From: Staphylococcus croceilyticus | GTDB taxonomy: Bacteria > Bacillota > Bacilli > Staphylococcales > Staphylococcaceae | DNA length: 58,201 bases | Assembly (NCBI RefSeq): GCF_002902575.1 | Contig: NZ_PPRD01000145.1 | Coordinates: 1-58,201 of the forward strand | Direction of reading: 5' to 3' | Shown: piece by piece, positions 42,417-54,564 of the stretch | Layout of the letters: every line of letters begins with the position of its first letter | Position numbering within the stretch: position 1 is the stretch's first letter | Made by a program: the position numbers and the translations under genes | The notes under the pieces: model-generated | Seen by the model: the letters and a program-made list of their open reading frames with translations, nothing else | What the model was told of the DNA's origin: nothing | The model's database searches: none

Positions 42417-42612
42417 TTAAATATCAACCTCGTGTTATAAAGTTAAAATTGCAATATGCAGATAAACCCTTTCATTCAACTGCGTCATATAATTAGGCAG
42501 TAGCGCAAATGTTTCTTGAATATGATTTCTAAATAACAAATTTTCTATCGATCAGTCTATAGATCATTAATTATTTTATCGGCAAGCTAACATGTGATAT
42601 TAGAAGAATAAA

Positions 42613-43407
42613 TTAATATTTTTGACCTATAAATCCCATCATTCTTCCAGTTTGCCCCTTTTCAATACGATAAGAGAAGAACATTGATAAGTCTTCTGAA
42701 GTTGCATACTCAGTAATATAGATGTTCTCTTTAGGCACACCCTTATTTTCTAGTAAAAGAGCATTTGCGCGTTTCAAATCAATGCCATGACAGTCATTAT
42801 CACGTGTTTCAATATATTGAGTGCTATCAATAGGTAAAGTTTCAAATTTAGATTTAATATCATCATTGATTTCATAACTCATTGAAGTCGCAGGACCAAT
42901 AACAACTTTTAAATCTTTATAGTCAAAATCAACATGATTTAGCATTTTCACAACGATTTGACTATATGTGCCTCTCCATCCAGCATGTGCTAATCCTATG
43001 AAGTGATGTTTCTCACTATAAAAGTAAACAGGCACACAGTCTGCATAACACATCGTTAATAATACATTAGAGTCATATGAATAGAGACCATCGATGCCGT
43101 AAAGTTGATCGCTAAGTTGCTCAATATTTACACCTTGATGTTTTTGAGTAACGTGTGCAATTTTATCTTCGTGGGTCTGAGTAGGGAAAATCCATTCATT
43201 TCTTGGATATCCAATAGCTTCAGCTAAAATCTCTTGATGGCGTGTAACGTTATCTTGATCATCATCTATGTACCGTGCCATATTAAATGAATGCTCAGGA
43301 TATAAACTATAACCCCCATCGCGCGTCGTAAAGCCTAGTGTGATATTTTTTAAATCTTTAGCTTCGTAGTTCAAATAATGAGGATGTTTAACAAATTGCT
43401 CAGACAC
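42613..43407 (-). CDS. pgeF: purine-nucleoside phosphorylase / polyphenol oxidase family (PgeF, YlmD)
   Basis: A 264-aa DUF152 (multicopper-oxidase-like, YfiH) protein; members act as purine nucleoside phosphorylases or peptidoglycan-editing factors. Conserved motifs [10 protein letters not shown] and [11 protein letters not shown] hold the Cys/His metal site. The likely start is GTG at 43407, 8 nt after AAGGTGG; the GTG at 43419 lies within that ribosome binding site. It follows ftsZ after a terminator, with yggS downstream. Confidence 0.92.
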   Translation of the reverse strand: MSEQFVKHPHYLNYEAKDLKNITLGFTTRDGGYSLYPEHSFNMARYIDDDQDNVTRHQEILAEAIGYPRNEWIFPTQTHEDKIAHVTQKHQGVNIEQLSDQLYGIDGLYSYDSNVLLTMCYADCVPVYFYSEKHHFIGLAHAGWRGTYSQIVVKMLNHVDFDYKDLKVVIGPATSMSYEINDDIKSKFETLPIDSTQYIETRDNDCHGIDLKRANALLLENKGVPKENIYITEYATSEDLSMFFSYRIEKGQTGRMMGFIGQKY

Positions 43408-43530
43408 GTGAATAACCACCTTGTAAAAAGTTATGTTTGCATATAATAAACGTTTGACCGTATTAAGTTTACTCTAAATATGAATATAAATTTATTATAT
43501 AACATTCTTCACTCTGTTTTAAAGTATATG

Positions 43531-43575
43531 AAAAAGAGTAGAACAGAATTCTTTATAGAATGTCCAGTTCTACTC
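43531..43575 (-). terminator. terminator of ftsZ
   Basis: GAGTAGAAC and GTTCTACTC with an inner ATTC/GAAT pairing on the minus strand, followed by TTTTTC. It closes the dcw transcript. Confidence 0.88.
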
Positions 43576-43669
43576 CAACTAATATAGTTACATAGTGAAA
43601 TCAACGATAATAATTTGTTAATTACTTCTATGCTTAATATTATAATATTCTAACCTGATAATTTATGGA

Positions 43670-44851
43670 TTAACGTCTAGTTCTTCTAGAACGTCTTTCT
43701 TCTCTATTTCTGATGAAGCTAGGAATATCGTCATCCTTAGTTGAATGACTTCTTTCGTTTACACTTTCAGATGCACGTGAACTTGAAGAACTATGAGAGA
43801 ATGAGTCTTCTTTAGGTGCACTTTGTGTTGAAGTGCCTGTAGCACTTACACTTGAACCAAAGCCTGTGCTTGAAGCTTTACGGCCTTGTGATGTTGGTTT
43901 ATCTTCGAAACCTGTAGCAATAACTGTTACAACGATTTCGTCTTGTAATTCAGGATTGATTACAGTACCGAAGATCATGTTTACATCTTCATCAGCAGCA
44001 TCTTGAACGATATCTGCAGCTTCTTGAGCTTCGAAAAGTGATAATGATTCTCCACCAGTAATGTTCATTAACACACCTTGAGCACCAACGATTGATGTTT
44101 CAAGTAATGGAGATGAAATAGCTTTTTTAGCAGCTTCAACAGCTCTGTTTTCACCTGAAGATACACCAATACCCATTAATGCTGAACCTTGGTTAGACAT
44201 AATTGTTTTAACGTCAGCAAAGTCTAAGTTTACTTCACCAGATACAGCGATTAAATCAGAAATACCTTGTACACCTTGACGTAATACGTTATCTGCTTCT
44301 TTAAATGCTTCCATCATTGGTGTAGATTTATCAACGATATCTAATAAACGGTCATTAGGGATAACGATTAATGTATCAACTGCAGCTTTCATTGCTTCTA
44401 CACCTGCAGCAGCTTGTGTAGAACGTTTGCGGCCTTCGAAACCAAATGGACGAGTTACAACACCAACAGTTAAAGCGCCCATTTCTTTAGCGATTTTTGC
44501 AACAACTGGAGCAGCACCTGTACCAGTACCGCCGCCCATACCAGCAGTTACGAATACCATGTCCGCGCCTTGGATAGCATCTTCAATTTGTTCACGAGAT
44601 TCTTCAGCAGCTTTTTTACCAATTTCAGGATTAGCCCCTGCACCAAGTCCACGTGTTAATTTTTCACCAATTTGGATTTTAGATTCAGCTTTAGATAAAT
44701 TTAAAGCTTGTCCATCTGTATTAATTGCGATAAATTCAACATTATTCATGCCGTGGTCAATCATGCGGTTAACAGCGTTATTACCGCCACCACCTACACC
44801 GATGACTTTTAAAGTCGCCATATGATTAAATCCTTGTTCAAATTCTAACAT
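43670..44851 (-). CDS. ftsZ: cell division protein FtsZ
   Basis: Tubulin-like GTPase that forms the Z ring. The 393-aa protein has GGGGNN at 20-25, the GTP signature GMGGGTGTG at 104-112, and the catalytic T7 loop NLDFADV. After a Ser-rich linker comes the C-terminal tail [20 protein letters not shown], which binds FtsA, SepF and other partners. It is the last gene of the dcw cluster. Confidence 0.99.
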   Translation of the reverse strand: MLEFEQGFNHMATLKVIGVGGGGNNAVNRMIDHGMNNVEFIAINTDGQALNLSKAESKIQIGEKLTRGLGAGANPEIGKKAAEESREQIEDAIQGADMVFVTAGMGGGTGTGAAPVVAKIAKEMGALTVGVVTRPFGFEGRKRSTQAAAGVEAMKAAVDTLIVIPNDRLLDIVDKSTPMMEAFKEADNVLRQGVQGISDLIAVSGEVNLDFADVKTIMSNQGSALMGIGVSSGENRAVEAAKKAISSPLLETSIVGAQGVLMNITGGESLSLFEAQEAADIVQDAADEDVNMIFGTVINPELQDEIVVTVIATGFEDKPTSQGRKASSTGFGSSVSATGTSTQSAPKEDSFSHSSSSSRASESVNERSHSTKDDDIPSFIRNREERRSRRTRR

Positions 44852-44880
44852 TTATATTTCCTCCTAGTCTTAATGGCCAA

Positions 44881-46335
<1,455 letters not shown>

Positions 46336-46417
46336 TTACTATTAAAATACACTATATTTAGTTTACAATACGTCGATTGGCTTGTGAACTATAAACGTAT
46401 ATTAATATCGAAATTTT

Positions 46418-47704
46418 TTAATTATTTGAATCTGATTGTTCGTTAATTTTATTCAATGCACTTTGTAATTCATTTTTAGCATCATTTTCTTCTTGTGTCT
46501 TTTGCTGTAAAACTTGGTTCGATTTAGAATTATTGGCGTCATTTTCGTTATATGGAATAAATGATGCGCCTACAGATAAGTCGATATAACCTTGAGTTTG
46601 AAGGTTACCTGAATCATCTTTGTTAAGTGATTGTGACATTTGTGGATAATATTTCAATTTATCCGCAATGGTTTTATAATCACCAACTACTTGCATTCCA
46701 TCTTTCATATATAACAATATTCTACTTTGCTTATTTGCTTCAGGTGCATAGCTAATTTCTGAAATCATATCTCTAACTTCTGAAGACATATTTGAAAGTG
46801 ATTTAACCATGTTGTCTTTATCTGAACCTTTGAAGCCATCTAAGATAGGTCCACTACCAGCGATATCACCTTTATAATCTTTCAATTCTTTGTTGCCTTC
46901 AATAATCGGAGTATATTTATTTTTATCTTTTACTACACCCACGACATTGTTTTCAGTTACTTGAACATTTAACGTATTAGGTAAACGTTTTTTTATTTCT
47001 ACATTCTTCACTAAAGGATTTTGTTCTAAATTGTTAATTCCTTTTCTTTTACTATAAGTGTACATACGAGAACCTGGTTTGACATCAAGTGCCTTTTCAA
47101 CCTGTTGGTTACTCAAATTTTTATTTCCACTAATATTAATGTGAGAAATTCTGCTTAATGGCGTAAACATATATATTAAAAATAAAAGAATTAATAATAT
47201 TAATGACGTTAGAATGATATATTGAATTCTCTTTTGTCGTTTACGTCGATCAATTCTTTGTTGCTCACGCTTTTCTTGTAACGTCATATGTGCATATTTA
47301 TCTTCTTTTTGTTTACGGTTAGTCGTATTGCTTTTTCTATCCTCACGCTCTTTTCTTGGATTAGAAAATAGGTCTGTCATTTTAGTTTTAAAAGTTTGAA
47401 ATTGATTATCTTTTCTAGAACTTGCACTTGCATGATGACTAGTCTTATTTTGATTACGTTCTTTTTGCGAATCTTCTTTAAGTTCTTCTTTAGATTCCTC
47501 TAAAGGTTCTTCCTTATGATGCTGCTTTTCATTACTATCTTGCGTTGCGCTAGGTTTATCTTCATTTTCAAAAGTTGGAGATTGATTGAATTTACTATCT
47601 TCAGTATCCTCAATCTCTTTATCTTTTAATTCACGATTTTTTCGTTCAATTGAATCCTTAATAGATCTCACTTTAGTATTTCTGTTATTTTTACGTTCAT
47701 CCAC
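46418..47704 (-). CDS. divIB: cell division protein DivIB/FtsQ
   Basis: Bitopic septal protein in a complex with FtsL and DivIC that activates septal wall synthesis. The 428-aa protein has a long, charged cytoplasmic N-terminus (1-155, Glu/Lys/Asn-rich), one membrane segment (about 160-180) and an extracellular POTRA domain (about 184-255, ISHINISGNKNLSNQQVEKA). The beta domain follows and ends in a Gln/Asn-rich tail. It lies 15 nt after murD. Confidence 0.96.
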   Translation of the reverse strand: MDERKNNRNTKVRSIKDSIERKNRELKDKEIEDTEDSKFNQSPTFENEDKPSATQDSNEKQHHKEEPLEESKEELKEDSQKERNQNKTSHHASASSRKDNQFQTFKTKMTDLFSNPRKEREDRKSNTTNRKQKEDKYAHMTLQEKREQQRIDRRKRQKRIQYIILTSLILLILLFLIYMFTPLSRISHINISGNKNLSNQQVEKALDVKPGSRMYTYSKRKGINNLEQNPLVKNVEIKKRLPNTLNVQVTENNVVGVVKDKNKYTPIIEGNKELKDYKGDIAGSGPILDGFKGSDKDNMVKSLSNMSSEVRDMISEISYAPEANKQSRILLYMKDGMQVVGDYKTIADKLKYYPQMSQSLNKDDSGNLQTQGYIDLSVGASFIPYNENDANNSKSNQVLQQKTQEENDAKNELQSALNKINEQSDSNN

Positions 47705-47719
47705 GAAATTTCACACCCT

Positions 47720-49069
47720 TTAGTAAGACGGTAAGTGTGCACGGAAGCTTTCAATAAATCGTTCTCCACGTTCTTCAAAAGTATTATATTGATCCCAACT
47801 TGCACAAGCTGGAGATAATAACACGACATCATTAGGTTCAATGACATCTTGCACTTTTTTCACTGCATCTTCGACGTCAGTAGCTTTAATAACAAGTTTA
47901 CCTTGACTATTACCTAATTTAGCAAATTTTTCTTGTGTTTCACCAAAGACAACCATTACTCTAACATTTTTCATGTAAGGGATAAGCTCATCAAATTCAT
48001 TACCGCGGTCTAAACCACCACATAACCAAATAATAGGTTGTTTAAATGAATTTAAAGCAAATTGTGTTGCTAAAGTATTTGTTGCTTTCGAGTCATTGTA
48101 GTATTTATTTGTGCGGTTAGTACCGATATATTGTAATCGATGGTCAATACCTGAAAACGTAGTTAAACTATCAACAATCGCTTTAATTGGAACACCAGCT
48201 AAGATAGCAGCTAATACAGCAGCTAAAATATTTTCTAGGTTATGTTGTCCAGGTAAAACTAAGTCATCAACATTAATAATTCTAATGCCTTTGTAAATAA
48301 TAAAATTATTTTTAATATAGATGCCTTCCACTTCTTGTTGCGTTGAGAAGTATAATGTCTTAGCTTTTAAATTTTCAGATTCAATAAGATGACGTTGATG
48401 ATAATTACAAATTAAATAATCGTCTTCAGTTTGATTTTTATAAATTTGTTTTTTAGCATTTTGATAATTCTCAAGTGTCTCATGATAATCTAAATGTGCT
48501 GAATATATATTAGTAATAATTGCAATATGAGGTCGGTATGTTTCAATGCCTAATAATTGGAATGATGATAATTCAGTAATTAAATATTCCTCTGGTTGAG
48601 TTTCTTGAGCAACTTTTGAAGCTACATAACCAATATTTCCAGATAGACGGCCTGTAAGCCTACTTTTACTAAACATATCTCCAATTAATGAAGTTGTAGT
48701 TGTTTTACCATTTGTGCCAGTAACGGCAATAATTGGTGCTTCTGAAATTAAATAACTTAACTCTACTTCAGTTAGAATTTTTAATCCGCGTTCTTCTGCT
48801 GCTTTAATGATTGAGACCGTATACGGAATACCCGGATTTTTTACAATGATGGGATTGTTATCTAATAATGAAGCTGGATGACCGCCATCAACAATTTTAA
48901 CGCCTAAAGTTTCTAAATCTTTTGCATGGGGATCTTGAGATAAATCTTTACCATCATTTACAGTGACTTTGGCGCCTAATTTGACTAATAATTTTGCTGC
49001 TTCATAGCCACTTTTTGCTAATCCTACTACAAGAACTTCTTTATTTTCTAATCCTGTATAATTTAGCAT
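47720..49069 (-). CDS. murD: UDP-N-acetylmuramoylalanine--D-glutamate ligase
   Basis: Adds D-glutamate to UDP-MurNAc-L-Ala with ATP. The 449-aa ligase has an N-terminal UDP-binding domain, the ATP motif GTNGKTTTT at 118-126, the central [17 protein letters not shown] segment and a C-terminal domain with [11 protein letters not shown]. It begins 1 nt after mraY. Confidence 0.98.
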   Translation of the reverse strand: MLNYTGLENKEVLVVGLAKSGYEAAKLLVKLGAKVTVNDGKDLSQDPHAKDLETLGVKIVDGGHPASLLDNNPIIVKNPGIPYTVSIIKAAEERGLKILTEVELSYLISEAPIIAVTGTNGKTTTTSLIGDMFSKSRLTGRLSGNIGYVASKVAQETQPEEYLITELSSFQLLGIETYRPHIAIITNIYSAHLDYHETLENYQNAKKQIYKNQTEDDYLICNYHQRHLIESENLKAKTLYFSTQQEVEGIYIKNNFIIYKGIRIINVDDLVLPGQHNLENILAAVLAAILAGVPIKAIVDSLTTFSGIDHRLQYIGTNRTNKYYNDSKATNTLATQFALNSFKQPIIWLCGGLDRGNEFDELIPYMKNVRVMVVFGETQEKFAKLGNSQGKLVIKATDVEDAVKKVQDVIEPNDVVLLSPACASWDQYNTFEERGERFIESFRAHLPSY

Positions 49070-49070
49070 C

Positions 49071-50036
49071 TTAATGCACTCCTATCCATAATCCGATTAA
49101 TCCTGAAATTAAACCTACTGTCCAAAATACTGTAACAACTTTCCATTCGCCCCAACCACTCAATTCAAAGTGATGATGAATAGGACTCATTTTGAAGATA
49201 CGCTTCTTAGTTAACTTGTATGAAGCAACTTGTAACATAACTGATAGTGTTTCAACTACAAATACTAATCCAATTAGAAGTAATGATAATTCTTGATTTA
49301 ACATAATTGAAATAGTAGCGAATATACCACCTAATGCTAAGCTACCTGTATCCCCCATGAACACTTTAGCTGGGTTTAAGTTATAAGGTAAGAAACCTAA
49401 TAATGCGAAAATCATAATAATACAGAATGTACCAATTGCTGGTGAATCTGTAACAAAACTCATAATTGCATACATCGTAAATCCAATGATTGATAAACCA
49501 GTGGCTAAACCATCTAAACCATCAGTTAAGTTAACTGCATTTGAAAATCCAACTTGCCAAAAAACAATGAAAATAATATATGCAAATGATAATGGAATAC
49601 TTACATTAGTAAATGGAATATTAAGATTAGTTGAAAATTCAATTAAATGAAAGACATCACTAAGAATGAAGAAAATAACAGCAATAGCAATTTGAGCTAA
49701 GAATTTTTGTTTACTCGTTAAGCCTTGATTATTTTTCTTAACTACAATGATGTAATCATCAATAAAACCAATCAAACCAAATCCAATCGTTACAAATAAT
49801 AACAAAATAATTGGGTTAGAATTGTCAACAAAAAATATAGCTATGATAGAAGTTATGATAATACTGATGAGGAATGTAAGACCACCCATTGTAGGTGTAC
49901 CTGTTTTTTTCATATGGCTTTGTGGCCCTTCCTCACGTATACTTTGACCAAATTTCATTCGTTTAAGCGTTGGGATCAATAACGGCACCAAAATGAAGGT
50001 GATGAGTAGTGCGATAATCGCAAGTATAAAAAGCAT
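49071..50036 (-). CDS. mraY: phospho-N-acetylmuramoyl-pentapeptide transferase
   Basis: Makes lipid I from UDP-MurNAc-pentapeptide and undecaprenyl phosphate in the membrane. The 321-aa protein has about ten membrane segments, the catalytic FIDDY at 91-95 and NLTDGLDG at 169-176, and the loop [13 protein letters not shown] near the C-terminus. The 279-bp gap upstream to pbp1 contains a long inverted repeat. Confidence 0.98.
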   Translation of the reverse strand: MLFILAIIALLITFILVPLLIPTLKRMKFGQSIREEGPQSHMKKTGTPTMGGLTFLISIIITSIIAIFFVDNSNPIILLLFVTIGFGLIGFIDDYIIVVKKNNQGLTSKQKFLAQIAIAVIFFILSDVFHLIEFSTNLNIPFTNVSIPLSFAYIIFIVFWQVGFSNAVNLTDGLDGLATGLSIIGFTMYAIMSFVTDSPAIGTFCIIMIFALLGFLPYNLNPAKVFMGDTGSLALGGIFATISIMLNQELSLLLIGLVFVVETLSVMLQVASYKLTKKRIFKMSPIHHHFELSGWGEWKVVTVFWTVGLISGLIGLWIGVH

Positions 50037-50139
50037 GATATTCTCCTTTATGTATATTAAATTTTTGCGAAATTAAGTATAAATTTCTAGCTTTCGTTTT
50101 CAATCATCTTAAGTTTATCAATTTTCGAAATAACTTCAC

Positions 50140-50305
50140 ATAGTTTAAGTATGAAATAAGTTTAGGAAAAAAGAAGTGATGCTGAAATAGAATTAAAATT
50201 AAAGTTTTTTAATCTAATATTTTAGCTTCTATTAGAATTGAAACTAAAATGTTTCTATCTATTTCAACTTCTTCTATTATTTTCCTAACTTATACTATTG
50301 ATACT
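50140..50305. repeat. long inverted repeat between pbp1 and mraY
   Basis: The left arm (about 50145-50192, including AAATAAGTTTAGGAAAAAAG and GAAATAGAA) is matched by the right arm (about 50250-50307) in reverse complement (ATAAGTT-AGGAAAATAATAG, GAAATAGATAGAA). The arms are about 45-60 bp with small bulges and the loop is about 55 nt. In RNA it would form a large hairpin; no T run follows. It lies in the middle of the dcw operon. Confidence 0.65.
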
Positions 50306-50315
50306 TCATTTCATC

Positions 50316-52646
50316 TTAGTTTGAATCACTTTCAGATGATGATTTATTGTTCTCATCAGAAGATGAACTATTGTCATTTTTAGAATCTTTATTATCTGAA
50401 GAAGAACTATTGTTATTTTTATTGGATTCTTTATTATCAGAACTGCTATTGTCCGAATTTGAAGTATTATCACTTGATGTACTACTAGAGGAATCATCTG
50501 GATCCTCAGGAGATAAATCTACTTCAATCTTACTATTGTCTTTCAACGTGGCACCTTCTGAAACAGATTGCTTAGTTACAAAGCCATTGCCATTCGTCGT
50601 AACATTGATACCTGTTAGTTCTTGGAAAGTAAGGACATCATCTTTTGTCCAGCCTTTCATATTTGGCATTGTAATATCTCCATCAGTCAATAACATCACT
50701 TTACTATTTGGTAATAGTTTTGTATTAGCTTTCACAGATTGAGATTTAATATTGTCACCATTTCCAATAACTACAGGTTGTAAGTTTTGCGATTTCAAAC
50801 TATTTTCTGCTTTTTGAGCACTTTGTCCTGAAACATTTGGCACTTTACTATATTGAGCAGATTTAGTTTCATCTTTATTCGAACCAACATTTAGGTATTT
50901 CAAAGTATTTTCCATAATTGGTTTAAATGCTTTACTTACACCTAATTGATAAGCTTCTTCATCATTTTTCTGAGCTAAACTCATACCCGCATAAACAATC
51001 ACACGTGGATTTTTCTTAGGTGCATCGCCGATAAAGCTTACAAAGTAAGGGTTGGCACCTTTAACATAACCTCCGCCATTTTCGTCGGCAACTTGGGCAG
51101 TACCTGTCTTACCTTCAATATCATAGCCATCCACACGATAGTTAATAGCATGGCTCTTCTTACTGTTAACTACTTTATCTAACTCAGTTTCAACTTTACT
51201 TGCTGTATCTGCAGAAATTGGTTTACCAGCAACTTTCTTTTCACCTTTATAAAATGTTTTTTTAGAAATTGGGTTGTCAATACTTTGAACAAACCAAGGT
51301 TTCAACATATCGCCTTTATTAAAGAATGAAGATTGCGCTTGTATCATTTGAACAGGTGTGACAGTTGTTGATTGACCGAATGCAGATGTTTTTTGTTGTA
51401 ACTCATTTGACCATCCAATATTGCCACTCGCTTCGCCATCAAACATGCCATCTGTTGATTTACCGAAACCAAATTTTTCATACCAAGATTTCATCTTATC
51501 GGCGCCTACTAAATCTTGTAAGTGCATCATTAAGGTGTTTGAAGAATACGTGAAACCTAGAGACATAGGAATTTCGCCCCAACCTGTTTTATTCCAGTCA
51601 GAAATTCGAGAACCCATAATGTCGCGATGTCCTGATTCGTATTTTTCATTCGGTTTAAATTTGCCTTCTTGAATTGCTGCAGCTAAACCAAATGATTTAA
51701 ACGTTGATCCAGGTTCATAAGTATTTTGATATAAATCATTTGCCCATTTTTTACCAAAATCTTTACCCGTCTCTGGATTAAATGTAGGTCGCTGACTGTA
51801 GGCTAAAATCTCACCCGTTTTAGCGTCCATTACTACAGCAAATAAATCTTTAGGATCATATTGATTAACCATGCCATCTAACGCTTCTTCTACAAATACT
51901 TGAATATTTGAATCGATTGTTAAATGAACGTCATCGCCGCGTTTAGGTGCTTTCTCATGTTTAGAATTAGGAGCGATATAACCCCATATATCTTGAATAT
52001 AAGATAATGTACCTTTTTGTCCATTTAAATAACTATTAAATATTTTTTCGACACCTAACGCACCATTTAATGCACCAGTATCTGGATTTTTTTGCGCCAT
52101 ACCTATTAAGTGAGAAGCAAAATTACCATTTGGATAAAATCTTTCTGTCTCAGGATATAATAAAATACCTGGTAAATTCATTTTTTCTAATTTTTGCTTG
52201 TCTTGATATGTTAAATTCGTTCCTTTTTGTCCGAATTCAACTTGGAAGGCCTTTTTTTGATTTAAACGTTTTTCAATTTCCGAAGGCTTCATATCAATCA
52301 CTTTGGATAATTGTTCTGCAGTTTTCTTTTTATCTTTCACGTAGCGAGGTTTATCTCCATTCTCGCCTGCGCTTTTATCTACAACTGCTACAACTTTAAA
52401 CCTTTCAACGTCTTCAGCTAGTACCTTGCCATTTCTATCATAAATCTTACCTCGTTCAGGTTGTTCCTGATTTTTTACGAGATATGTTTCGTTGGCACGC
52501 ATAATCAAATTTTGCCCATCCGAGTGTCCAGTTAACATGATATAAGAGTATCTTAAAACCAATATAAAAAAGAGCAGTCCGAATATACCAACAAGGAGGA
52601 CTGCTCCTAATTTATTTTTTCTAATTTTAATTTTTCGCTTCGCCAT
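50316..52646 (-). CDS. pbp1: penicillin-binding protein 1 (division transpeptidase)
   Basis: Essential class B PBP (pbpA) that works with FtsW at the septum. The 776-aa protein has a membrane anchor (about 14-34) and a pedestal domain. The transpeptidase domain has S314xxK317 (GSTFKSFG), SSN at 368-370 and KTGTAQ from 513, and two PASTA repeats follow (about 600-720). A Ser/Asp/Asn/Lys-rich low-complexity tail (about 720-776) makes it longer than the S. aureus protein (744). Its 5' end overlaps ftsL by 20 nt. Confidence 0.97.
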   Translation of the reverse strand: MAKRKIKIRKNKLGAVLLVGIFGLLFFILVLRYSYIMLTGHSDGQNLIMRANETYLVKNQEQPERGKIYDRNGKVLAEDVERFKVVAVVDKSAGENGDKPRYVKDKKKTAEQLSKVIDMKPSEIEKRLNQKKAFQVEFGQKGTNLTYQDKQKLEKMNLPGILLYPETERFYPNGNFASHLIGMAQKNPDTGALNGALGVEKIFNSYLNGQKGTLSYIQDIWGYIAPNSKHEKAPKRGDDVHLTIDSNIQVFVEEALDGMVNQYDPKDLFAVVMDAKTGEILAYSQRPTFNPETGKDFGKKWANDLYQNTYEPGSTFKSFGLAAAIQEGKFKPNEKYESGHRDIMGSRISDWNKTGWGEIPMSLGFTYSSNTLMMHLQDLVGADKMKSWYEKFGFGKSTDGMFDGEASGNIGWSNELQQKTSAFGQSTTVTPVQMIQAQSSFFNKGDMLKPWFVQSIDNPISKKTFYKGEKKVAGKPISADTASKVETELDKVVNSKKSHAINYRVDGYDIEGKTGTAQVADENGGGYVKGANPYFVSFIGDAPKKNPRVIVYAGMSLAQKNDEEAYQLGVSKAFKPIMENTLKYLNVGSNKDETKSAQYSKVPNVSGQSAQKAENSLKSQNLQPVVIGNGDNIKSQSVKANTKLLPNSKVMLLTDGDITMPNMKGWTKDDVLTFQELTGINVTTNGNGFVTKQSVSEGATLKDNSKIEVDLSPEDPDDSSSSTSSDNTSNSDNSSSDNKESNKNNNSSSSDNKDSKNDNSSSSDENNKSSSESDSN

Positions 52647-53028
52647 TAGTACGCACTACCTTTACATTATCGTTCTTTAAGCTCATACCTTGTTGTTTAG
52701 CTTTATTGTAAATGCGTTCGTAAGAAGAGTTTTTCTTAATTTCAGATTGTATTGCACTATTTTCACTAGATTGTTGTTCAATTCTTTGATCCAAATCTGC
52801 TATTTTGCCATTTGTATCATACGCATCCATTTTTAAAGATAGCAGATAGATTGCAATGACAGCAATAGCAGTAACAAGTGTTATGTATAAAAACTTCTCA
52901 AACCTTGTAAGTTGAACAACTACCTTTTTGGTAACCGTGCGGGTCTGAGGTTCAGATTGTGGTTGTTGCTTCGGTATGCTTGTGTGCTGGACTTCTTCAT
53001 ATGGTTCATATATTTTTTCTACAGCCAT
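52627..53028 (-). CDS. ftsL: cell division protein FtsL
   Basis: Small bitopic protein partnering DivIB and DivIC. The 133-aa protein has a cytoplasmic N-terminus, one membrane segment (about 46-64), then an extracellular leucine-zipper-like coiled coil. Start ATG at 53028 is 9 nt after GAGGAG. It overlaps pbp1 by 20 nt and follows rsmH by 13 nt. Confidence 0.95.
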   Translation of the reverse strand: MAVEKIYEPYEEVQHTSIPKQQPQSEPQTRTVTKKVVVQLTRFEKFLYITLVTAIAVIAIYLLSLKMDAYDTNGKIADLDQRIEQQSSENSAIQSEIKKNSSYERIYNKAKQQGMSLKNDNVKVVRTNGEAKN

Positions 53029-53041
53029 CTTCAATTACTCC

Positions 53042-53977
53042 TCATTTTAATATTTCTGCGACACGTAATTTTGCACTACGCGCTCTATTATTCTCATCTA
53101 AATCTGCTTCTGTAGCAGTGATGGGCTTGCGATTAACTCTTTTTAGTTTAGGTGTATACTCTTCAGGAATAATTGGTAACCCTCTAGGTACGTCAGGTCC
53201 TTTCTCATATTCTTGGAAAATCTGTTTACACAGTCTATCTTCCAATGAATGGAAAGTAATTACTGAAATTCTACCTCCTACATTGACTAATTCAATTGCT
53301 TGTTCAATCGAATCTTCAAATGCAGATAATTCATCATTCACTGCAATACGAATCGCTTGAAAGACACGCTTTGCAGGATGACCACCTTTTCTACGAGCTT
53401 TGGCTGGAATACCTTCTTTAATAATATCTACAAGCTCTAATGTTGTTTCAATCGGTTGTTGTTCACGATGTGCTTCAATACGTCTCGCTATTTGTTTTGA
53501 AAATTTCTCTTCACCATAACGATAAAAAATCTTAACAAGCGCTTCATAAGACCAGTCATTCACGACCTCATAAGCACTTAACGCTTGTGTTTGATCCATA
53601 CGCATATCAAGTTTAGCATCGTGGTGATAACTAAATCCTCTTTCAGGGACATCTAATTGCGGACTAGAAACGCCCAAATCATAATAGATACCATCTACTT
53701 TTTCAATTTCTAAGTTTTTTAAAATGTCATTCAATTCTCTAAAGTTACTATGTACAAACGTGACTTTATGTAGATGATCTTTCAAGACTTCCTTAGCATT
53801 TTCTAAAGCGTTTGTATCTTGATCAATCGCAATTAATCTACCGTCATCGTTTAATTGATTTAATAAATAGAGTGCGTGACCGGCACCACCAAGCGTACAG
53901 TCTACATATATGCCATCTTCTTTGATGTCTAAATAATCAATTGTCTCTTTTAGCATAACGCTTACATGATGAAACAC
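53042..53977 (-). CDS. rsmH: 16S rRNA (cytosine1402-N4)-methyltransferase RsmH
   Basis: Methylates N4 of C1402 in the 30S P site. The 311-aa Rossmann methyltransferase has the SAM motif [26 protein letters not shown] and RGFSYH, and the C-terminal domain [12 protein letters not shown]. The start is GTG at 53977 (M-F-H-H-V), 7 nt after GGAGG. An ATG at 53992 overlaps that ribosome binding site and the mraZ stop, and would add five unlikely residues. Confidence 0.96.
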   Translation of the reverse strand: MFHHVSVMLKETIDYLDIKEDGIYVDCTLGGAGHALYLLNQLNDDGRLIAIDQDTNALENAKEVLKDHLHKVTFVHSNFRELNDILKNLEIEKVDGIYYDLGVSSPQLDVPERGFSYHHDAKLDMRMDQTQALSAYEVVNDWSYEALVKIFYRYGEEKFSKQIARRIEAHREQQPIETTLELVDIIKEGIPAKARRKGGHPAKRVFQAIRIAVNDELSAFEDSIEQAIELVNVGGRISVITFHSLEDRLCKQIFQEYEKGPDVPRGLPIIPEEYTPKLKRVNRKPITATEADLDENNRARSAKLRVAEILK

Positions 53978-53991
53978 GGTAAATTCCTCCA

Positions 53992-54423
53992 TTAAAAATC
54001 AAAATCTATTAAATCTTCAGCAATATCTTCGAAACTTTCTTCAGATTCATCATAGAAATCATTCCATGTTTCTCGATCCCAAATCTCAATACGATTGGAA
54101 ACGCCTATTACTGTACATTCTTTAGTTAAATTAGCGTACTTCCTCAAATTTTGAGGGATATTGATACGCCCTTGTTTATCTAGCTCCACTTCAATTGCAC
54201 CAGAGAAGAACATACGCATAAACTTACGTGCGTCTTTTTTTGTCATAGGTAAGGTTTTCATTTTCTCTTCAATCTGTTGCCATTCTTCAAGCGTATAACC
54301 AAACAAACATTTATCAAGGCCTCGTGTGATAATAAATCGTTCACTTAAGTCATATCTAAACTTAGCAGGAATAATCATACGACCTTTAACATCAAGTTGA
54401 TGCTCGTACTCTCCCATGAACAT
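53992..54423 (-). CDS. mraZ: transcriptional regulator MraZ
   Basis: SpoVT/AbrB-fold DNA-binding protein at the head of the dcw cluster; in other bacteria it represses its own operon. The 143-aa protein has the duplicated MraZ domain with [19 protein letters not shown] and [18 protein letters not shown]. The ATG at 54423 has GAGGTGATAATA upstream; a start three codons earlier is unlikely. GTGG repeats in front (54453-54476) are a probable autoregulatory operator. Confidence 0.97.
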   Translation of the reverse strand: MFMGEYEHQLDVKGRMIIPAKFRYDLSERFIITRGLDKCLFGYTLEEWQQIEEKMKTLPMTKKDARKFMRMFFSGAIEVELDKQGRINIPQNLRKYANLTKECTVIGVSNRIEIWDRETWNDFYDESEESFEDIAEDLIDFDF

Positions 54424-54452
54424 TATTATCACCTCACCTTATTTATAATTTA

Positions 54453-54476
54453 CCACATCTCACCACTATCCTCCAC
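54453..54476 (-). promoter_or_regulatory. MraZ-type operator (three GTGG repeats at 10-bp spacing)
   Basis: On the minus strand GTGG occurs three times, exactly 10 bp apart (AGTGGAGGAT, AGTGGTGAGA, TGTGGTAAAT; CCAC at 54453, 54463, 54473 on the plus strand), directly upstream of mraZ. MraZ binds short G-rich direct repeats with one-helical-turn spacing, so this fits an autoregulatory site. Confidence 0.7.
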
Positions 54477-54485
54477 TAATTATGT

Positions 54486-54515
54486 AAAATATCTTAAAAT
54501 TCCTTTTTCCGACAA
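54486..54515 (-). promoter_or_regulatory. candidate dcw promoter upstream of mraZ
   Basis: TTGTCG (54510-54515), 18 bp, TATTTT (54486-54491) on the minus strand. This would start transcription near 54479, placing the GTGG repeats over the start point. The -35 lies in the tail of the bshC terminator. Confidence 0.5.
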
Positions 54516-54557
54516 AAAAACACCTATTTTATCACAAGGATAAAATAGGTATTTTTC
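54516..54557 (-). terminator. terminator of bshC
   Basis: Stem ACCTATTTTATC/GATAAAATAGGT with a 5-nt loop and T7 on the minus strand. Confidence 0.92.
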
Positions 54558-54564
54558 GATAGAA

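Noticed and set aside
44427..44825. 132-codon open frame antisense to ftsZ
   Set aside because: It mirrors the highly conserved ftsZ coding sequence; long antisense frames of this kind come from codon bias and have no start signals.
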